Notes: generated by a model from the sequence alone, not told the origin. 64,000 nt of DNA from Collinsella sp. AF33-16 (GCF_003475325.1 NZ_QRQC01000013.1:1-64000); one strand, 5' to 3'; shown: positions 37,871 to 46,832, counted from the first letter of the stretch. A program made the numbers and translations.

Positions 37871-38878
37871 TTACTCGGCGTGTGCGTAATCCACCTTGGC
37901 GCGGCGAGCGGTAGCCTTCTCCCAATCGCTGGTGCCCTCAAAGACATCCTGCTTGTAGGGATTGCGGCCGAGCTTCTTGGCGCGGTAGGCGATGTAGATG
38001 ATCGCGGCGATGTTGGCGACCAGTGCGGCGATCGAGACCGCGGTAGCGGCGCCGGGGTCGAGCGTGGAGTGGGTCACAAAGATGGACTCCTCCTGGAAGT
38101 ACGGGAACACCTGGGCAAACATGCACCAAATAGCAAGCGTAAAGGCGCGGTTCTGGATCCAGCCGCCCTTGTTCCAGATAAAGGCGGCGACGGTGGGCGC
38201 CAGCAGCAGCGCAAAGCCGCAGAACCAGGAGTGGGTGGGCAGGCAGTTGTAGGTGTAGCAGAAGTTCCAGATATCGTAGGCGATGATGTAGACCCAGGTC
38301 ATGTCGGGCCACAGCATGTCGGTCTTGTCCTCGGAGGCGTAGACGCTCCACCAACCGGTCATGCAGAAGATGTTGATGATACCGGCGATGCCGTTGAACA
38401 CGTTGTTCCAGCCGGCGAGCTGCGTGGCACCTTCGGAGGTGACCCAGGTGGACTGGCCCAGGACAAAGAAGTGATAGGCGCTCTCAAAGTCGGACACGAC
38501 GGCGATCATGATGTTGATGGCGACGATCACAAACGGCCACGCGCGGAACCAATGCGCCTTGCCGATCTTGCCCCACTGGTACTTAATGGCAATGAAGCCC
38601 CAGCAACCGGCCAGCGCCGCGTATACCTTGGCGTAGTGGAACCAGCTGTTCTGGTACACATGGGTGGGGTTGGTGAGTGCCCACTCGGCACCCTGCGAAA
38701 CGCCGATGGCGATGGCGACGCAGTAGATGGTCATGGCAAGCGGAGCTACGCCAAAGATGATTGCCGCGCCCAGCTTGGTGCGGCGGCCGACCTCGTTGAG
38801 CACGATCAGGCCGATAAAGACCATCGCCCAGCCGACCCAGTGGATAAGGGTATCGCTACCCCAGACATCGAACAGCAT
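37871..38878 (-). CDS. Multi-pass membrane protein (DUF5692-like)
   Basis: 335-aa integral membrane protein with about nine helices and many Trp/His (HWVGWAMVFIGLIVLNEVG, SWFHYAKVYAALAGCWGF, WVYIIAYDIWNFCYTYN). I recall this as DUF5692, found in anaerobic Actinobacteria, with no known function. It lies just downstream of a tetR-family gene on the same strand (63-bp gap), so it may be the regulator's target. Confidence 0.8.
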   Translation of the reverse strand: MLFDVWGSDTLIHWVGWAMVFIGLIVLNEVGRRTKLGAAIIFGVAPLAMTIYCVAIAIGVSQGAEWALTNPTHVYQNSWFHYAKVYAALAGCWGFIAIKYQWGKIGKAHWFRAWPFVIVAINIMIAVVSDFESAYHFFVLGQSTWVTSEGATQLAGWNNVFNGIAGIINIFCMTGWWSVYASEDKTDMLWPDMTWVYIIAYDIWNFCYTYNCLPTHSWFCGFALLLAPTVAAFIWNKGGWIQNRAFTLAIWCMFAQVFPYFQEESIFVTHSTLDPGAATAVSIAALVANIAAIIYIAYRAKKLGRNPYKQDVFEGTSDWEKATARRAKVDYAHAE

Positions 38879-38940
38879 GCTGCTCTCCTTTCATGCGCCC
38901 GCGTCCCCTCTTCCGTCGCGGGCAGTTTGGCAAAATGTCG

Positions 38941-39603
38941 TCAGTTCTGGGGCTTGCGCTCCTGATACTTGGCGGTATAGCCCTCGATATGGAGCGTCGA
39001 GGCGATGATTTCCTTGACTGTCTCGTCGGGCACATCGGGGTGCGTGCGGATATACATCAGCAGCCCCATGATGAGGGTGTAGAACGTCTCGTAGACATGG
39101 TCGATGCGTAGCTCGTGATGGGCGACAAAATCCACCACGGTGGTATCGCAGATATACTGCGCCACGCGCTGGACCACGTTGTGCAAAAAGCCGCCGTAGA
39201 GCGCGCCGCTGCTCGAGGTGAGCGTGCTCGGCAACTCGTGGCCGCTCACGACCAGGCGCTTAAAGAGCGGAGCAACGGTGTCGAGTGCGCCTTCGATGTC
39301 GCCAACCGTGCGGCTGGCGTTCCACTGCTCGAGCTCGGCGATAAAGCCGTCGATTGCCTCGTCCATAACGGCGGTGACGGCGGCATCCATATCGGCAAAG
39401 TAGTGGTAGAACAGCGAACGCGTGCAGCCAGCCCGCTTGGTCACGGCCGATACCGAAAGATGGGACACACCAAGCTCGGCGCTCACGACGCGCACAGCGG
39501 CGAGGATCTCGCGACGGCGCTCGTCGCCCGTCAGGCGTTTTGCCGCGCTATCGGATGCGGGGACGGCATCGACCACAGAGATATCTGCTGCGTTGTTGCC
39601 CAT
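38941..39603 (-). CDS. TetR-family transcriptional regulator
   Basis: 220-aa regulator. HTH at residues 28-75 (RRREILAAVRVVSAELGVSH, VTKRAGCTRSLFYHYFADMD) and a helical ligand domain. Divergent from the Fe-S flavoprotein gene; two TTGAC-type palindromes lie between them. It may also govern the membrane protein downstream. Confidence 0.93.
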   Translation of the reverse strand: MGNNAADISVVDAVPASDSAAKRLTGDERRREILAAVRVVSAELGVSHLSVSAVTKRAGCTRSLFYHYFADMDAAVTAVMDEAIDGFIAELEQWNASRTVGDIEGALDTVAPLFKRLVVSGHELPSTLTSSSGALYGGFLHNVVQRVAQYICDTTVVDFVAHHELRIDHVYETFYTLIMGLLMYIRTHPDVPDETVKEIIASTLHIEGYTAKYQERKPQN

Positions 39604-39661
39604 GTTTTGCCGCCTTTCATCCTCTTTTGCCTGACCGTTCGCCTAACAGTCTTGAATATTG

Positions 39662-39699
39662 TTGACGGTTCGTCAATACTATTTTTGACACAATGTCAA
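39662..39699. promoter_or_regulatory. Two TetR-type operator palindromes
   Basis: TTGACG-GTT-CGTCAA (39662-39676) and TTGACA-CAA-TGTCAA (39685-39699), both 6-3-6 palindromes with centres 23 bp apart, in the divergent tetR/flavoprotein spacer. Confidence 0.75.
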
Positions 39700-39792
39700 C
39701 AATGGCGGGTGAAAGGCATGGGGGCATGCCCGGCCTGCAAAAAAAGAGGGGCGCTGCGGTCTCGCCGGGCTGTGGCAAGAGAAGGGACGACT

Positions 39793-42570
39793 ATGATTCT
39801 CAACGGACCGGGGATTAGCTATACCGAGCCCGATATCGGCGCGGAGTTCGTGCCGCCGATACCGGAGCATCCGCGCGAGGCCATCGTCAAACTGTGTGAG
39901 CACTGCACCAACCGCCTGCTGCACCGCGACGAGCTGCTGGGCTACGAGTACTGGTCGTTTGCCGAGGCCGCAACCGACGAGCAGGCCGAAGTGCTCTGCA
40001 AGATGAAGATGCGCCGTCCCTATACGCTGCCCGAGATGGTCAAGCTCACCGGCATGCCCGAGGCCGATATCGAAAAAATGCTCGACGACATGAGCTACAC
40101 GGGTCTGCTCGAGTACAACTGGGAAAACCCCGAGCGCGCCAAGCAGTGGGTGCTGCCCATGCTGGTGCCGGGTTCTGCCGAGTTCCTCAACATGCGCGTG
40201 AGCCAGCTCGAGGAGCATCCGGTCTATGCCAAGTTTTTTGAGCAGGCATCCAAAGGCCCGCTGTCCAAGGCCACGCCGATGGTGCCGCCCGGCGGTGCCG
40301 GCATCGGCATGCATGTCATTCCGGTCGAGAAGGCCATCGATGCCGCGAGCACCTCGGTGCCGATCGAGCATATCGAGCATTGGCTCGACAAATACGATGG
40401 CAAATATGCCGCCAGCACCTGCAGCTGCCGCGCGAGCCGCCGCGTGATGGGCGAAGGCTGCGCCGACGATCCGGCCGACTGGTGCATCGCTGTGGGCGAT
40501 ATGGCCGACTACGTGGTCGAGACCGACCGTGGCCATTACGTGACCCGCGACGAGGTTTACGACATCCTGCGCCAGGCCGAGGACAACGGCTTTGTGCACC
40601 AGATCACCAACATCGACGGCGAGAACAAGATCTTCGCCATCTGTAACTGCAACGTTAACGTGTGCTACGCCCTGCGCACCTCGCAGCTGTTCAACACGCC
40701 CAACCTGTCGCGCTCGGCCTATGTCGCCAAGGTCGAGAAGGACAAGTGCGTGGCCTGCGGTCGCTGTGTTGAGGTGTGTCCGGCCGGCGCCGCCAAGCTG
40801 GGCCAGAAGCTCTGCAGCAAAAAGGCGGGCGGACAGGTGCCCGAGTATCCGCGCCAGGAGCTGCCCGATGCCACCAAGTGGGACCATACCAAGTGGTCGC
40901 CCAACTACCGCAACGACAACCGCATCGAGACGCATGAGTCCGGCACCGCTCCCTGCAAGACGGCCTGCCCCGCGCATGTCGCCGTTCAGGGCTATTTGAA
41001 GCTCGCGGCGCAGGGTCGCTATGACGAGGCGCTGGCGCTCATCAAGCGCGAGAACCCGCTGCCCGCTATCTGCGGCCGTGTGTGCAACCGCCGCTGTGAG
41101 GATGCCTGCACCCGCGGTCGTGTGGACGCCGCCGTGGCTATCGACGAGGTCAAGAAGTTCATCGCCCAGCGCGATCTGGATGCCGCGACCCGCTATGTCC
41201 CGCCCGTGGTGACGCCGACGCGCGCTGGCGGCTTCGATCAGAAGATCGCTATTATCGGTGCCGGTCCGGCCGGCCTGTCCTGCGCTTTCTACCTGGCCGA
41301 GAAGGGCTACAAGCCCGTCGTGTTCGAGAAGAACGAGCGCCCGGGCGGCATGCTCACTTACGGTATTCCCAGCTTTAAGCTGCAGAAGGACGTTATTGAG
41401 GCCGAGGTCGAGGTTATTCGCCTGATGGGTGCCGAGTTCCGCTATGGCGTGGAGGTCGGTCGTGATGTGACGCTCGACGAGCTGCGCGAGCAGGGCTTTA
41501 AGGCCTTCTATGTTGCCATCGGCTGCCAGGGCGGACGCCTTGCCGGCATTCCGGGCGAGGATGCCGAGGATGTGACGGTGGCTGTCGACTTTTTGCGCGA
41601 GGTCAACAGTGGCAAGATCAACGCGCTGCCCGGCCGCACCATCGTGGTGGGCGGCGGCAACGTGGCCATCGATGTCGCGCGCAACGCCTGCCGTCTGGGC
41701 TCCGAGCATGTTGAGATGTTCTGCCTGGAGAGCGAGGCTCAGATGCCCGCCAGCGAGGAGGAGCGTCGCGAGGCCATCGAGGATGGTGCTCACATCAGCT
41801 GCGGCTGGGGTCCCAAGGAGGTTCACCTGGACGAGACCGGTCGTGTGTGCGGCATCACCTTCAAGCGCTGCACGCGCGTCTTTGACGACGAGGGCCGTTT
41901 TGCGCCCGAGTACGACGAGAACGACCTGCGTCGTGTCGATGCCGACCGTGTCGTCATGTCGATTGGCCAGTCCATTGTGTGGGGCGACCTGCTGGCTGGC
42001 TCCAAGGTGGAGCTCGGCCGCGGCCAGGGTGCCCTTGCCGATCCGCAGACGTACCAGACCGCCGAGCCCGACATCTTTGTGGGCGGCGACGTCTATACCG
42101 GTCCCAGCTTTGCTATCGACGCCATCGCCGCCGGTCACGAGGCCGCCGTGTCCATCCATCGCTTTGTGCAGCCGGGCTCCACGCTCACCATCGGCCGCAA
42201 CCAGCGCCGCTACACCGCGCTTGACCGCGACGATGTTGTGATTGAGAGCTATGACAACGCAAGCCGCGAGGTGGCACGTGTCGACCGCGAGCGCGAGAAG
42301 GCTGCGCCCTTTAGCGAGTACGTCGAGACCTTTACCGAGGAGCAGGTGCGCGCCGAGACCGCTCGCTGCCTGGGCTGCGGTGCCTCGATCGTCGACCCCA
42401 ACAAGTGCATCGGCTGCGGCCTGTGCACCACCAAGTGCGCGTTTGACGCCATCCATCTGGATCGCGACCGCCCCGAGTGCTCCACGATGGTCAAATACGA
42501 GCAAAAGCTCCCGAGCCTCGGCAAGTACGCTTTGAAGCGCGCCATCAAGATTAAGTTCGGTCGTAAATAG
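39793..42570 (+). CDS. Large iron-sulfur flavoprotein oxidoreductase (GltD-like)
   Basis: 925-aa multidomain enzyme. Residues 1-300 contain Cys groups (LCEHC, CSCRASRRVMGEGC, ICNCNVNVC); a ferredoxin motif follows at about 319-330 (CVACGRCVEVCP); then a GltD-type Fe-S entry domain (CKTACPAHVAVQGY, ICGRVCNRRCEDAC); then FAD (AIIGAGPAGLSCAFYLAEKG) and NAD(P) (IVVGGGNVAIDVARNA) Rossmann folds; and a C-terminal ferredoxin (CLGCGASIVDPNKCIGCGLC). Likely an NAD(P)H:acceptor or electron-bifurcating-type oxidoreductase; acceptor unknown. ATG 39793 follows GAAGGGA; the frame extends far upstream without a start signal. Confidence 0.9.
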   Translation: MILNGPGISYTEPDIGAEFVPPIPEHPREAIVKLCEHCTNRLLHRDELLGYEYWSFAEAATDEQAEVLCKMKMRRPYTLPEMVKLTGMPEADIEKMLDDMSYTGLLEYNWENPERAKQWVLPMLVPGSAEFLNMRVSQLEEHPVYAKFFEQASKGPLSKATPMVPPGGAGIGMHVIPVEKAIDAASTSVPIEHIEHWLDKYDGKYAASTCSCRASRRVMGEGCADDPADWCIAVGDMADYVVETDRGHYVTRDEVYDILRQAEDNGFVHQITNIDGENKIFAICNCNVNVCYALRTSQLFNTPNLSRSAYVAKVEKDKCVACGRCVEVCPAGAAKLGQKLCSKKAGGQVPEYPRQELPDATKWDHTKWSPNYRNDNRIETHESGTAPCKTACPAHVAVQGYLKLAAQGRYDEALALIKRENPLPAICGRVCNRRCEDACTRGRVDAAVAIDEVKKFIAQRDLDAATRYVPPVVTPTRAGGFDQKIAIIGAGPAGLSCAFYLAEKGYKPVVFEKNERPGGMLTYGIPSFKLQKDVIEAEVEVIRLMGAEFRYGVEVGRDVTLDELREQGFKAFYVAIGCQGGRLAGIPGEDAEDVTVAVDFLREVNSGKINALPGRTIVVGGGNVAIDVARNACRLGSEHVEMFCLESEAQMPASEEERREAIEDGAHISCGWGPKEVHLDETGRVCGITFKRCTRVFDDEGRFAPEYDENDLRRVDADRVVMSIGQSIVWGDLLAGSKVELGRGQGALADPQTYQTAEPDIFVGGDVYTGPSFAIDAIAAGHEAAVSIHRFVQPGSTLTIGRNQRRYTALDRDDVVIESYDNASREVARVDREREKAAPFSEYVETFTEEQVRAETARCLGCGASIVDPNKCIGCGLCTTKCAFDAIHLDRDRPECSTMVKYEQKLPSLGKYALKRAIKIKFGRK

Positions 42571-42666
42571 GTAACCATGGCGGGTAAGGGGACGGCGCAG
42601 ACTAGATTTCGCCGTCCCCTTGCTTTGAGTTTGCATCGAATCAACCTCTGCAGAAAGGGTTTCGAC

Positions 42667-43095
42667 TTGCATGAATTAGGGATTGTGTATCACATCATTC
42701 GCGATGTTGAGAATGTGGCGCGCGCCAATGGCGTGCGTCGCGTTTCGAGTGTGACGTTGCTGCTGGGCGAGGTCTCGGGCGTCGTTCCCGATCTGCTGCT
42801 TGACGCTTGGCGCTGGGCGGCAGATAAAAAGCCTATCACGCAGGGCGCGGAGCTTATTGTGGAGCCTGTCGAGGCCGTGACGCATTGCGAGGCGTGCGGC
42901 TGCGACTACGCGACGGTCGAGCACGGCAAGACCTGCCCCCATTGCGGTAGCGGCGAGACCTATCTGCTGCAGGGCCAGGAGGTCATGATCAAGCAGATCG
43001 AGACCCCCGACGAGGACCCGACAGACGCTGCCCCCGACGGCCCTTCTGACGCCCCCGACGCCGTCGACGCCGCTAACCCTCTCCACATCGTCTAG
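42667..43095 (+). CDS. hypA: Hydrogenase nickel chaperone HypA
   Basis: 142-aa nickel insertion protein. It begins (M)HELGIVYHIIRDV with His2 as nickel ligand when read from TTG 42667, which has AAAGGG 8 nt upstream; no ATG fits. Zinc site: HCEACGCDY and CPHCGSGE. The usual ~115-aa protein is extended by an acidic Asp/Pro/Ala tail (about 115-142). It stands apart from hypCDEF by 33 kb, next to the flavoprotein gene. HypB is not in the window. Confidence 0.92.
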   Translation: MHELGIVYHIIRDVENVARANGVRRVSSVTLLLGEVSGVVPDLLLDAWRWAADKKPITQGAELIVEPVEAVTHCEACGCDYATVEHGKTCPHCGSGETYLLQGQEVMIKQIETPDEDPTDAAPDGPSDAPDAVDAANPLHIV

Positions 43096-43099
43096 CCCC

Positions 43100-43155
43100 T
43101 AGTCGTTGGGGACGTTCTTGTTTGACTAGTCGTTTAAGAACGTCCCCAACGACTA
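43100..43155. repeat. 20-bp inverted repeat, TTGGGGACGTTCTT family
   Basis: TAGTCGTTGGGGACGTTCTT (43100-43119) and its complement (43136-43155) around a 16-nt loop. Related single copies: 136-149 and 2959-2971. May act as terminator for hypA. Confidence 0.75.
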
Positions 43156-43472
43156 CTTGCGCTAGATCATAAGTTATACAATTAGTCAAGTTATGTCTGC
43201 TTAAACAAAATAGCGGCACGCAGGCGCATTGGGATTAACCTAAAAGCGGCGTTAATGAACAGAGTGTCTGTATATATCTGTGAAAGTAATTGGGAAATCA
43301 CGTTTTAGTAGGCAATGAGCTGTAAATCAGCAACGTAATCAATTTGTAACAAACTTAGACGTTTAAACAAATAATGCAACCGTTTGCGAATTTAGCTATA
43401 AATCCACAAGGCGAACAGGTATACTCCTTTATTGTCGTGTAGGAAATACGTAGACAAAAAGGAGGTTATGTG
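43156..43472. other. AT-rich intergenic region upstream of mannose PTS
   Basis: About 317 bp without a gene. AT-rich; contains a cre-like/LacI-type site at 43374-43388 and a TATACT box at 43420-43425. Confidence 0.55.
43374..43388. promoter_or_regulatory. cre-like site upstream of mannose PTS
   Basis: ATGCAACCGTTTGCG matches the Firmicute catabolite-control consensus WTGNAANCGNWNNCW at all but the last position. It lies about 90 bp before manX. Suggestive of a LacI-type regulator. Confidence 0.4.
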
Positions 43473-44462
43473 ATGGTAAGTATTGTTCTTGCTAGCCATG
43501 GTGACTTGGCGGCTGGAATCAAGCAGACGGGCTCGATGGTCTTTGGCGATCAGCCGTCTGTAGCCGTGGTCTCGCTCGAGCCGAGCATGGGCCCCGACGA
43601 CTTCCGAGCCAAGGTCGAGGAAGCAGTCGCTTCCTTCGAGGACCAGGAGCAGGTGCTCTTCCTCGTTGATCTGTGGGGCGGCACGCCCTTCAACCAGATC
43701 AGCGGTCTCATCGAGGGCCATGATTCCTGGGCTATCGTCACCGGTGTCAACCTGCCTATGCTCATCGAGGCATATTCGCAGCGCTTTGACGCAAAGAACA
43801 CTGCACATGCGATCGCAAAACATCTCGTGACTGAGGCTAAGGCCGGCGTGCGCGTCAAGCCCGAGTCTCTGGAGCCCGAGGAGAAGAAGCCGGCTGCGGC
43901 CGCCGCTGCTCCTGCGGGTGCCATTCCTCCGGGAACGGTGATCGGCGACGGGCACATCAAGATCGCCCACGTCCGTATCGACACGCGTCTGCTGCATGGT
44001 CAGGTGGCCACCACGTGGACCAAGCAGATCAACCCCAACCGCATCATCGTGGTCTCCGACGGCGTTGCTCACGACGAGCTCCGCAAGACCATGATCGAGC
44101 AGGCTGCCCCTCCGGGAGTCCACGCCAACGTCGTGCCCATCAAGAAGATGGCCGAGGTCGTCAAGGACACGCGCTTTGGCGACACCAAGGCGATGCTGCT
44201 GTTCGAGAACCCGCAGGATCTGCTCAGGGCCATCGAGGCCGGCGTCGACATCAAGGAAGCCAACATCGGTTCCATGGCCCACTCCAAGGGCAAGGTCGTC
44301 GTCACTAACGCTGTCGCTATGGGCGATGACGACGTCAAGACCATCGAGGCTCTCAAGGCCAAGGGCGTCAAGTTCGAGGTCCGCAAGGTTCCTTCGGATT
44401 CCTCCGAGGATCTCGACGCCATGTTGAAGAAAGCTAAGGCCGAACTGGCCGCTCAAGCATAG
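43473..44462 (+). CDS. PTS mannose/fructose/sorbose EIIAB
   Basis: 329-aa fusion. EIIA domain at residues 1-135 with ASHGDLAAG (His9 phospho-acceptor) and LVDLWGGTPFNQ; Ala/Pro hinge 136-158; EIIB domain with VRIDTRLLHGQVAT (His phospho-site) and AMLLFENPQDL. It phosphorylates imported hexose with phosphate from HPr. AGGAGG lies 7 nt before ATG 43473. First gene of the EIIAB-IIC-IID set. Confidence 0.95.
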   Translation: MVSIVLASHGDLAAGIKQTGSMVFGDQPSVAVVSLEPSMGPDDFRAKVEEAVASFEDQEQVLFLVDLWGGTPFNQISGLIEGHDSWAIVTGVNLPMLIEAYSQRFDAKNTAHAIAKHLVTEAKAGVRVKPESLEPEEKKPAAAAAAPAGAIPPGTVIGDGHIKIAHVRIDTRLLHGQVATTWTKQINPNRIIVVSDGVAHDELRKTMIEQAAPPGVHANVVPIKKMAEVVKDTRFGDTKAMLLFENPQDLLRAIEAGVDIKEANIGSMAHSKGKVVVTNAVAMGDDDVKTIEALKAKGVKFEVRKVPSDSSEDLDAMLKKAKAELAAQA

Positions 44463-44480
44463 TAAAGGAGGGTCCGATAC

Positions 44481-45299
44481 ATGTCTGCAATCACTATTCT
44501 GCTTGTTGCGATTGTCGCGTTGCTTGCCGGTATGGAAGGCATTCTGGATGAGTTCCAGTTCCATCAGCCGCTCGTGGCATGCACGCTTATCGGTCTCGTA
44601 ACCGGTCACCTTCAGGAGGGCATCCTCCTGGGCGGTTCGCTCCAGATGATGGCCCTTGGCTGGGCTAACGTCGGCGCCGCCGTCGCGCCTGACGCCGCTC
44701 TGGCCTCGGTCGCTTCTTCGATCATCATGGTGCTCGCCCTCAACGGCGGCGCCACCGATTCGGCCAAGGCTGTTACCGCCGCCATCGCCGTCGCCGTTCC
44801 GCTGTCGGTCGCTGGCCTGTTCCTGACCATGATCTGCCGTACCCTGGCTACCGCTATGGTTCACGGCATGGACGCCTGCGCCGAGAAGGGCGACTTCGCC
44901 GGCATCGAGCGTTGGCAGTACGCCGGCATCCTCATGCAGGGTGTTCGTATCGCCATCCCGGCAGTACTTCTGTGCATCATCCCGGCCGAGGCTGTTACCA
45001 ACGCGCTTAACGCTATGCCCGATTGGCTGTCCGGCGGCATGGCTGTCGGCGGCGGCATGGTCGCTTCCGTCGGTTACGCCATGGTCATCAACATGATGGC
45101 CACCAAGGAGACCTGGCCGTTCTTCATCCTCGGCTTTGTCCTTGCTGCCATCCCTCAGCTCACGCTGATCGCCCTTGGCCTCATCGGCATCTCCCTTGCC
45201 CTCATCTACCTTGGCCTTAAGGATCTGGCCAAGCAGGGTGGCGGCATGGGCGGTGGCTCCGGTGACCCGCTCGGCGACATTCTGAACGATTACGAGTAG
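44481..45299 (+). CDS. PTS mannose-family EIIC permease
   Basis: 272-aa membrane subunit with several helices (ILLVAIVALLAGMEGILDEFQ, GITALIGLVTGHLQEGILLGG in part). LLGGSLQMMALGWANVGAAV is the family signature. Forms the sugar channel with IID. 18 bp after EIIAB, RBS AAAGGAGG. Confidence 0.95.
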   Translation: MSAITILLVAIVALLAGMEGILDEFQFHQPLVACTLIGLVTGHLQEGILLGGSLQMMALGWANVGAAVAPDAALASVASSIIMVLALNGGATDSAKAVTAAIAVAVPLSVAGLFLTMICRTLATAMVHGMDACAEKGDFAGIERWQYAGILMQGVRIAIPAVLLCIIPAEAVTNALNAMPDWLSGGMAVGGGMVASVGYAMVINMMATKETWPFFILGFVLAAIPQLTLIALGLIGISLALIYLGLKDLAKQGGGMGGGSGDPLGDILNDYE

Positions 45300-45315
45300 G
45301 AGGGGAGTGATACAT

Positions 45316-46236
45316 ATGGCAGAGAACAAGATTCAGCTCACCAAGGCTGACCGTAAGAAGGTTTGCTTCCGTCATCAGTTCCTTCAGGGCTCGTGGAACT
45401 ACGAGCGTATGCAGAACGGCGGCTGGTGCTTCGCAATGATCCCTGCGATCAAGAAGCTCTACACCAGCAAGGATGACCAGATTGCCGCTCTTAAGCGCCA
45501 CCTGGAGTTCTATAACACCCACCCCTATGTTTCCGCCCCCGTCATTGGCGTTACCCTCGCCCTCGAGGAGGAGCGCGCCAACGGTGCTCCGATTGACGAC
45601 GTCGCCATTCAGGGCGTCAAGGTCGGTATGATGGGCCCGCTCGCCGGCGTCGGCGACCCCGCCTTCTGGTTCACCCTTCGCCCGATTCTGGGCGCACTGG
45701 GCGCTTCCCTGGCCCTGTCCGGCAGCATCGCCGGTCCGCTGCTGTTCTTCTTCGCGTGGAACATCATCCGTTACGCCTTCCTGTGGTACACGCAGGAGTT
45801 TGGCTACAAGGTCGGCTCCTCCATCGCCAAGGACCTCTCCGGCGGTCTGATGGGCAAGGTCACCGAGGGTGCTTCCATCCTGGGTATGTTCATCATCGGC
45901 GCCCTGGTCGAGCGCTGGGTGTCCATCTCCTTCACCCCGGTCGTCTCCAAGGTCACGCAGTCCGCTGGCGCCTATATCGACTGGGCCAACCTGCCCGCCG
46001 GTTCTGAGGGCATCAAGCAGGCATTGACGATGTACAGCTCTGTCGGTGCCAACGCACTCGACCCGGTGAAGGTCACCACGCTTCAGGCCAACCTCGATCA
46101 GCTCATCCCCGGCCTTGCCGCCGTGTGCCTGACCCTTCTGGTCTGCAAGCTCCTCAAGAAGAAGGTCAGCCCGATCGTCATCATCCTGGCTCTCTTCGCC
46201 GTCGGCATCATCGGTCGCGTCTGCGGCTTCATGTAA
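45316..46236 (+). CDS. PTS mannose-family EIID permease
   Basis: 306-aa partner of EIIC. Family signatures: FLQGSWNYERMQNGGWCFAM, YNTHPYVSAPVIGVTLALEE, GMMGPLAGVGDPAFW. ATG 45316 is chosen with AGGGGAG 8 nt upstream; GTG 45307 overlaps that site. Third gene of the operon. Confidence 0.95.
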   Translation: MAENKIQLTKADRKKVCFRHQFLQGSWNYERMQNGGWCFAMIPAIKKLYTSKDDQIAALKRHLEFYNTHPYVSAPVIGVTLALEEERANGAPIDDVAIQGVKVGMMGPLAGVGDPAFWFTLRPILGALGASLALSGSIAGPLLFFFAWNIIRYAFLWYTQEFGYKVGSSIAKDLSGGLMGKVTEGASILGMFIIGALVERWVSISFTPVVSKVTQSAGAYIDWANLPAGSEGIKQALTMYSSVGANALDPVKVTTLQANLDQLIPGLAAVCLTLLVCKLLKKKVSPIVIILALFAVGIIGRVCGFM

Positions 46237-46286
46237 GCACGCTTCGGCTTAAGACCGAGAGTTGCTAGGCAAGGGCTTTTGAGCCA

Positions 46287-46316
46287 TTGAAACGGACCGC
46301 ACCCGGTGGGTACACT
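46287..46316 (+). promoter_or_regulatory. Candidate promoter for DUF956 gene
   Basis: TTGAAA (46287-46292), 18-bp spacer, TACACT (46311-46316), just downstream of EIID and overlapping the terminator stem. Confidence 0.45.
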
Positions 46317-46339
46317 GGATGCGGTCCGATTGTTTTTAT
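46293..46339 (+). terminator. Terminator after EIID
   Basis: CGGACCGCA (46293-46301) pairs with TGCGGTCCG (46320-46328), followed by ATTGTTTTTATT. It separates EIID from the DUF956 gene. Confidence 0.8.
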
Positions 46340-46356
46340 TGGAGGGCGAGGCGCGT

Positions 46357-46755
46357 ATGGCGCAATCTCAGAACAGCACGGTCGATTTGGCAACGCCGGC
46401 AACCTGCCTGATGGGGCTTACCAGTCACGGTAACGTGATGGTGGGCAATAAGGCGTTTGAGTACTATAACGAGCGTAATCCCGAGGATTATATCCAAATC
46501 CCGTGGGACGAGGTCGACTATATTGCCGCCGAGGTTTTGCGCGGCACCAAGAAGATTACGCGTTTTGCCATCTTTACCAAAGAGAATGGCCACTTTACGT
46601 TTTCGACGCGCAATGACAAGGAAACGCTTCGCGCGGTGCGTAAGTACATTGACGAGGACAAGCTCGTTCGTTCGCCCGACTTTATCGATGTGACGGCCAA
46701 GGGCGCCAAGAGCATCCCCTCCGTCATCAAAAGCCTCTTCCATAAAGGCGACTAG
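46357..46755 (+). CDS. DUF956 family protein (ManO-like)
   Basis: 132-aa cytoplasmic protein of DUF956, which in Lactobacillales and relatives follows mannose-type PTS genes; proposed role in control of the PTS. LMGLTSHGNVMVGNKAFEYY and YIQIPWDEVDYIAAEVL are conserved segments. ATG 46357 with GGAGGG upstream. A terminator and a possible promoter separate it from the PTS genes. Confidence 0.88.
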   Translation: MAQSQNSTVDLATPATCLMGLTSHGNVMVGNKAFEYYNERNPEDYIQIPWDEVDYIAAEVLRGTKKITRFAIFTKENGHFTFSTRNDKETLRAVRKYIDEDKLVRSPDFIDVTAKGAKSIPSVIKSLFHKGD

Positions 46756-46763
46756 CTCCCCAT

Positions 46764-46832
46764 AAGTTGTGGTGAAATAGCTCTGATATACGGCTTTAGA
46801 TGCTTTAGGCAGGAACTATTCCATCGCAACTT
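46764..46832. repeat. Palindromic repeat, AAGTTGCGGTGAAATAG family, copy 2
   Basis: AAGTTGTGGTGAAATAG at the left and CTATTCCATCGCAACTT at the right. Two changes relative to the copy at 19635-19702; spacers differ. Confidence 0.65.

Noticed and set aside
39679..42672. 997-aa open frame antisense to the Fe-S flavoprotein gene
   Set aside because: Leu/His/Gly/Ala-rich composition without motifs; the sense strand carries clear FAD, NAD and ferredoxin motifs.
43392..45329. 645-aa open frame antisense to the mannose PTS genes
   Set aside because: Composition is the complement of EIIAB/EIIC codons; both PTS genes have strong signatures and ribosome-binding sites.
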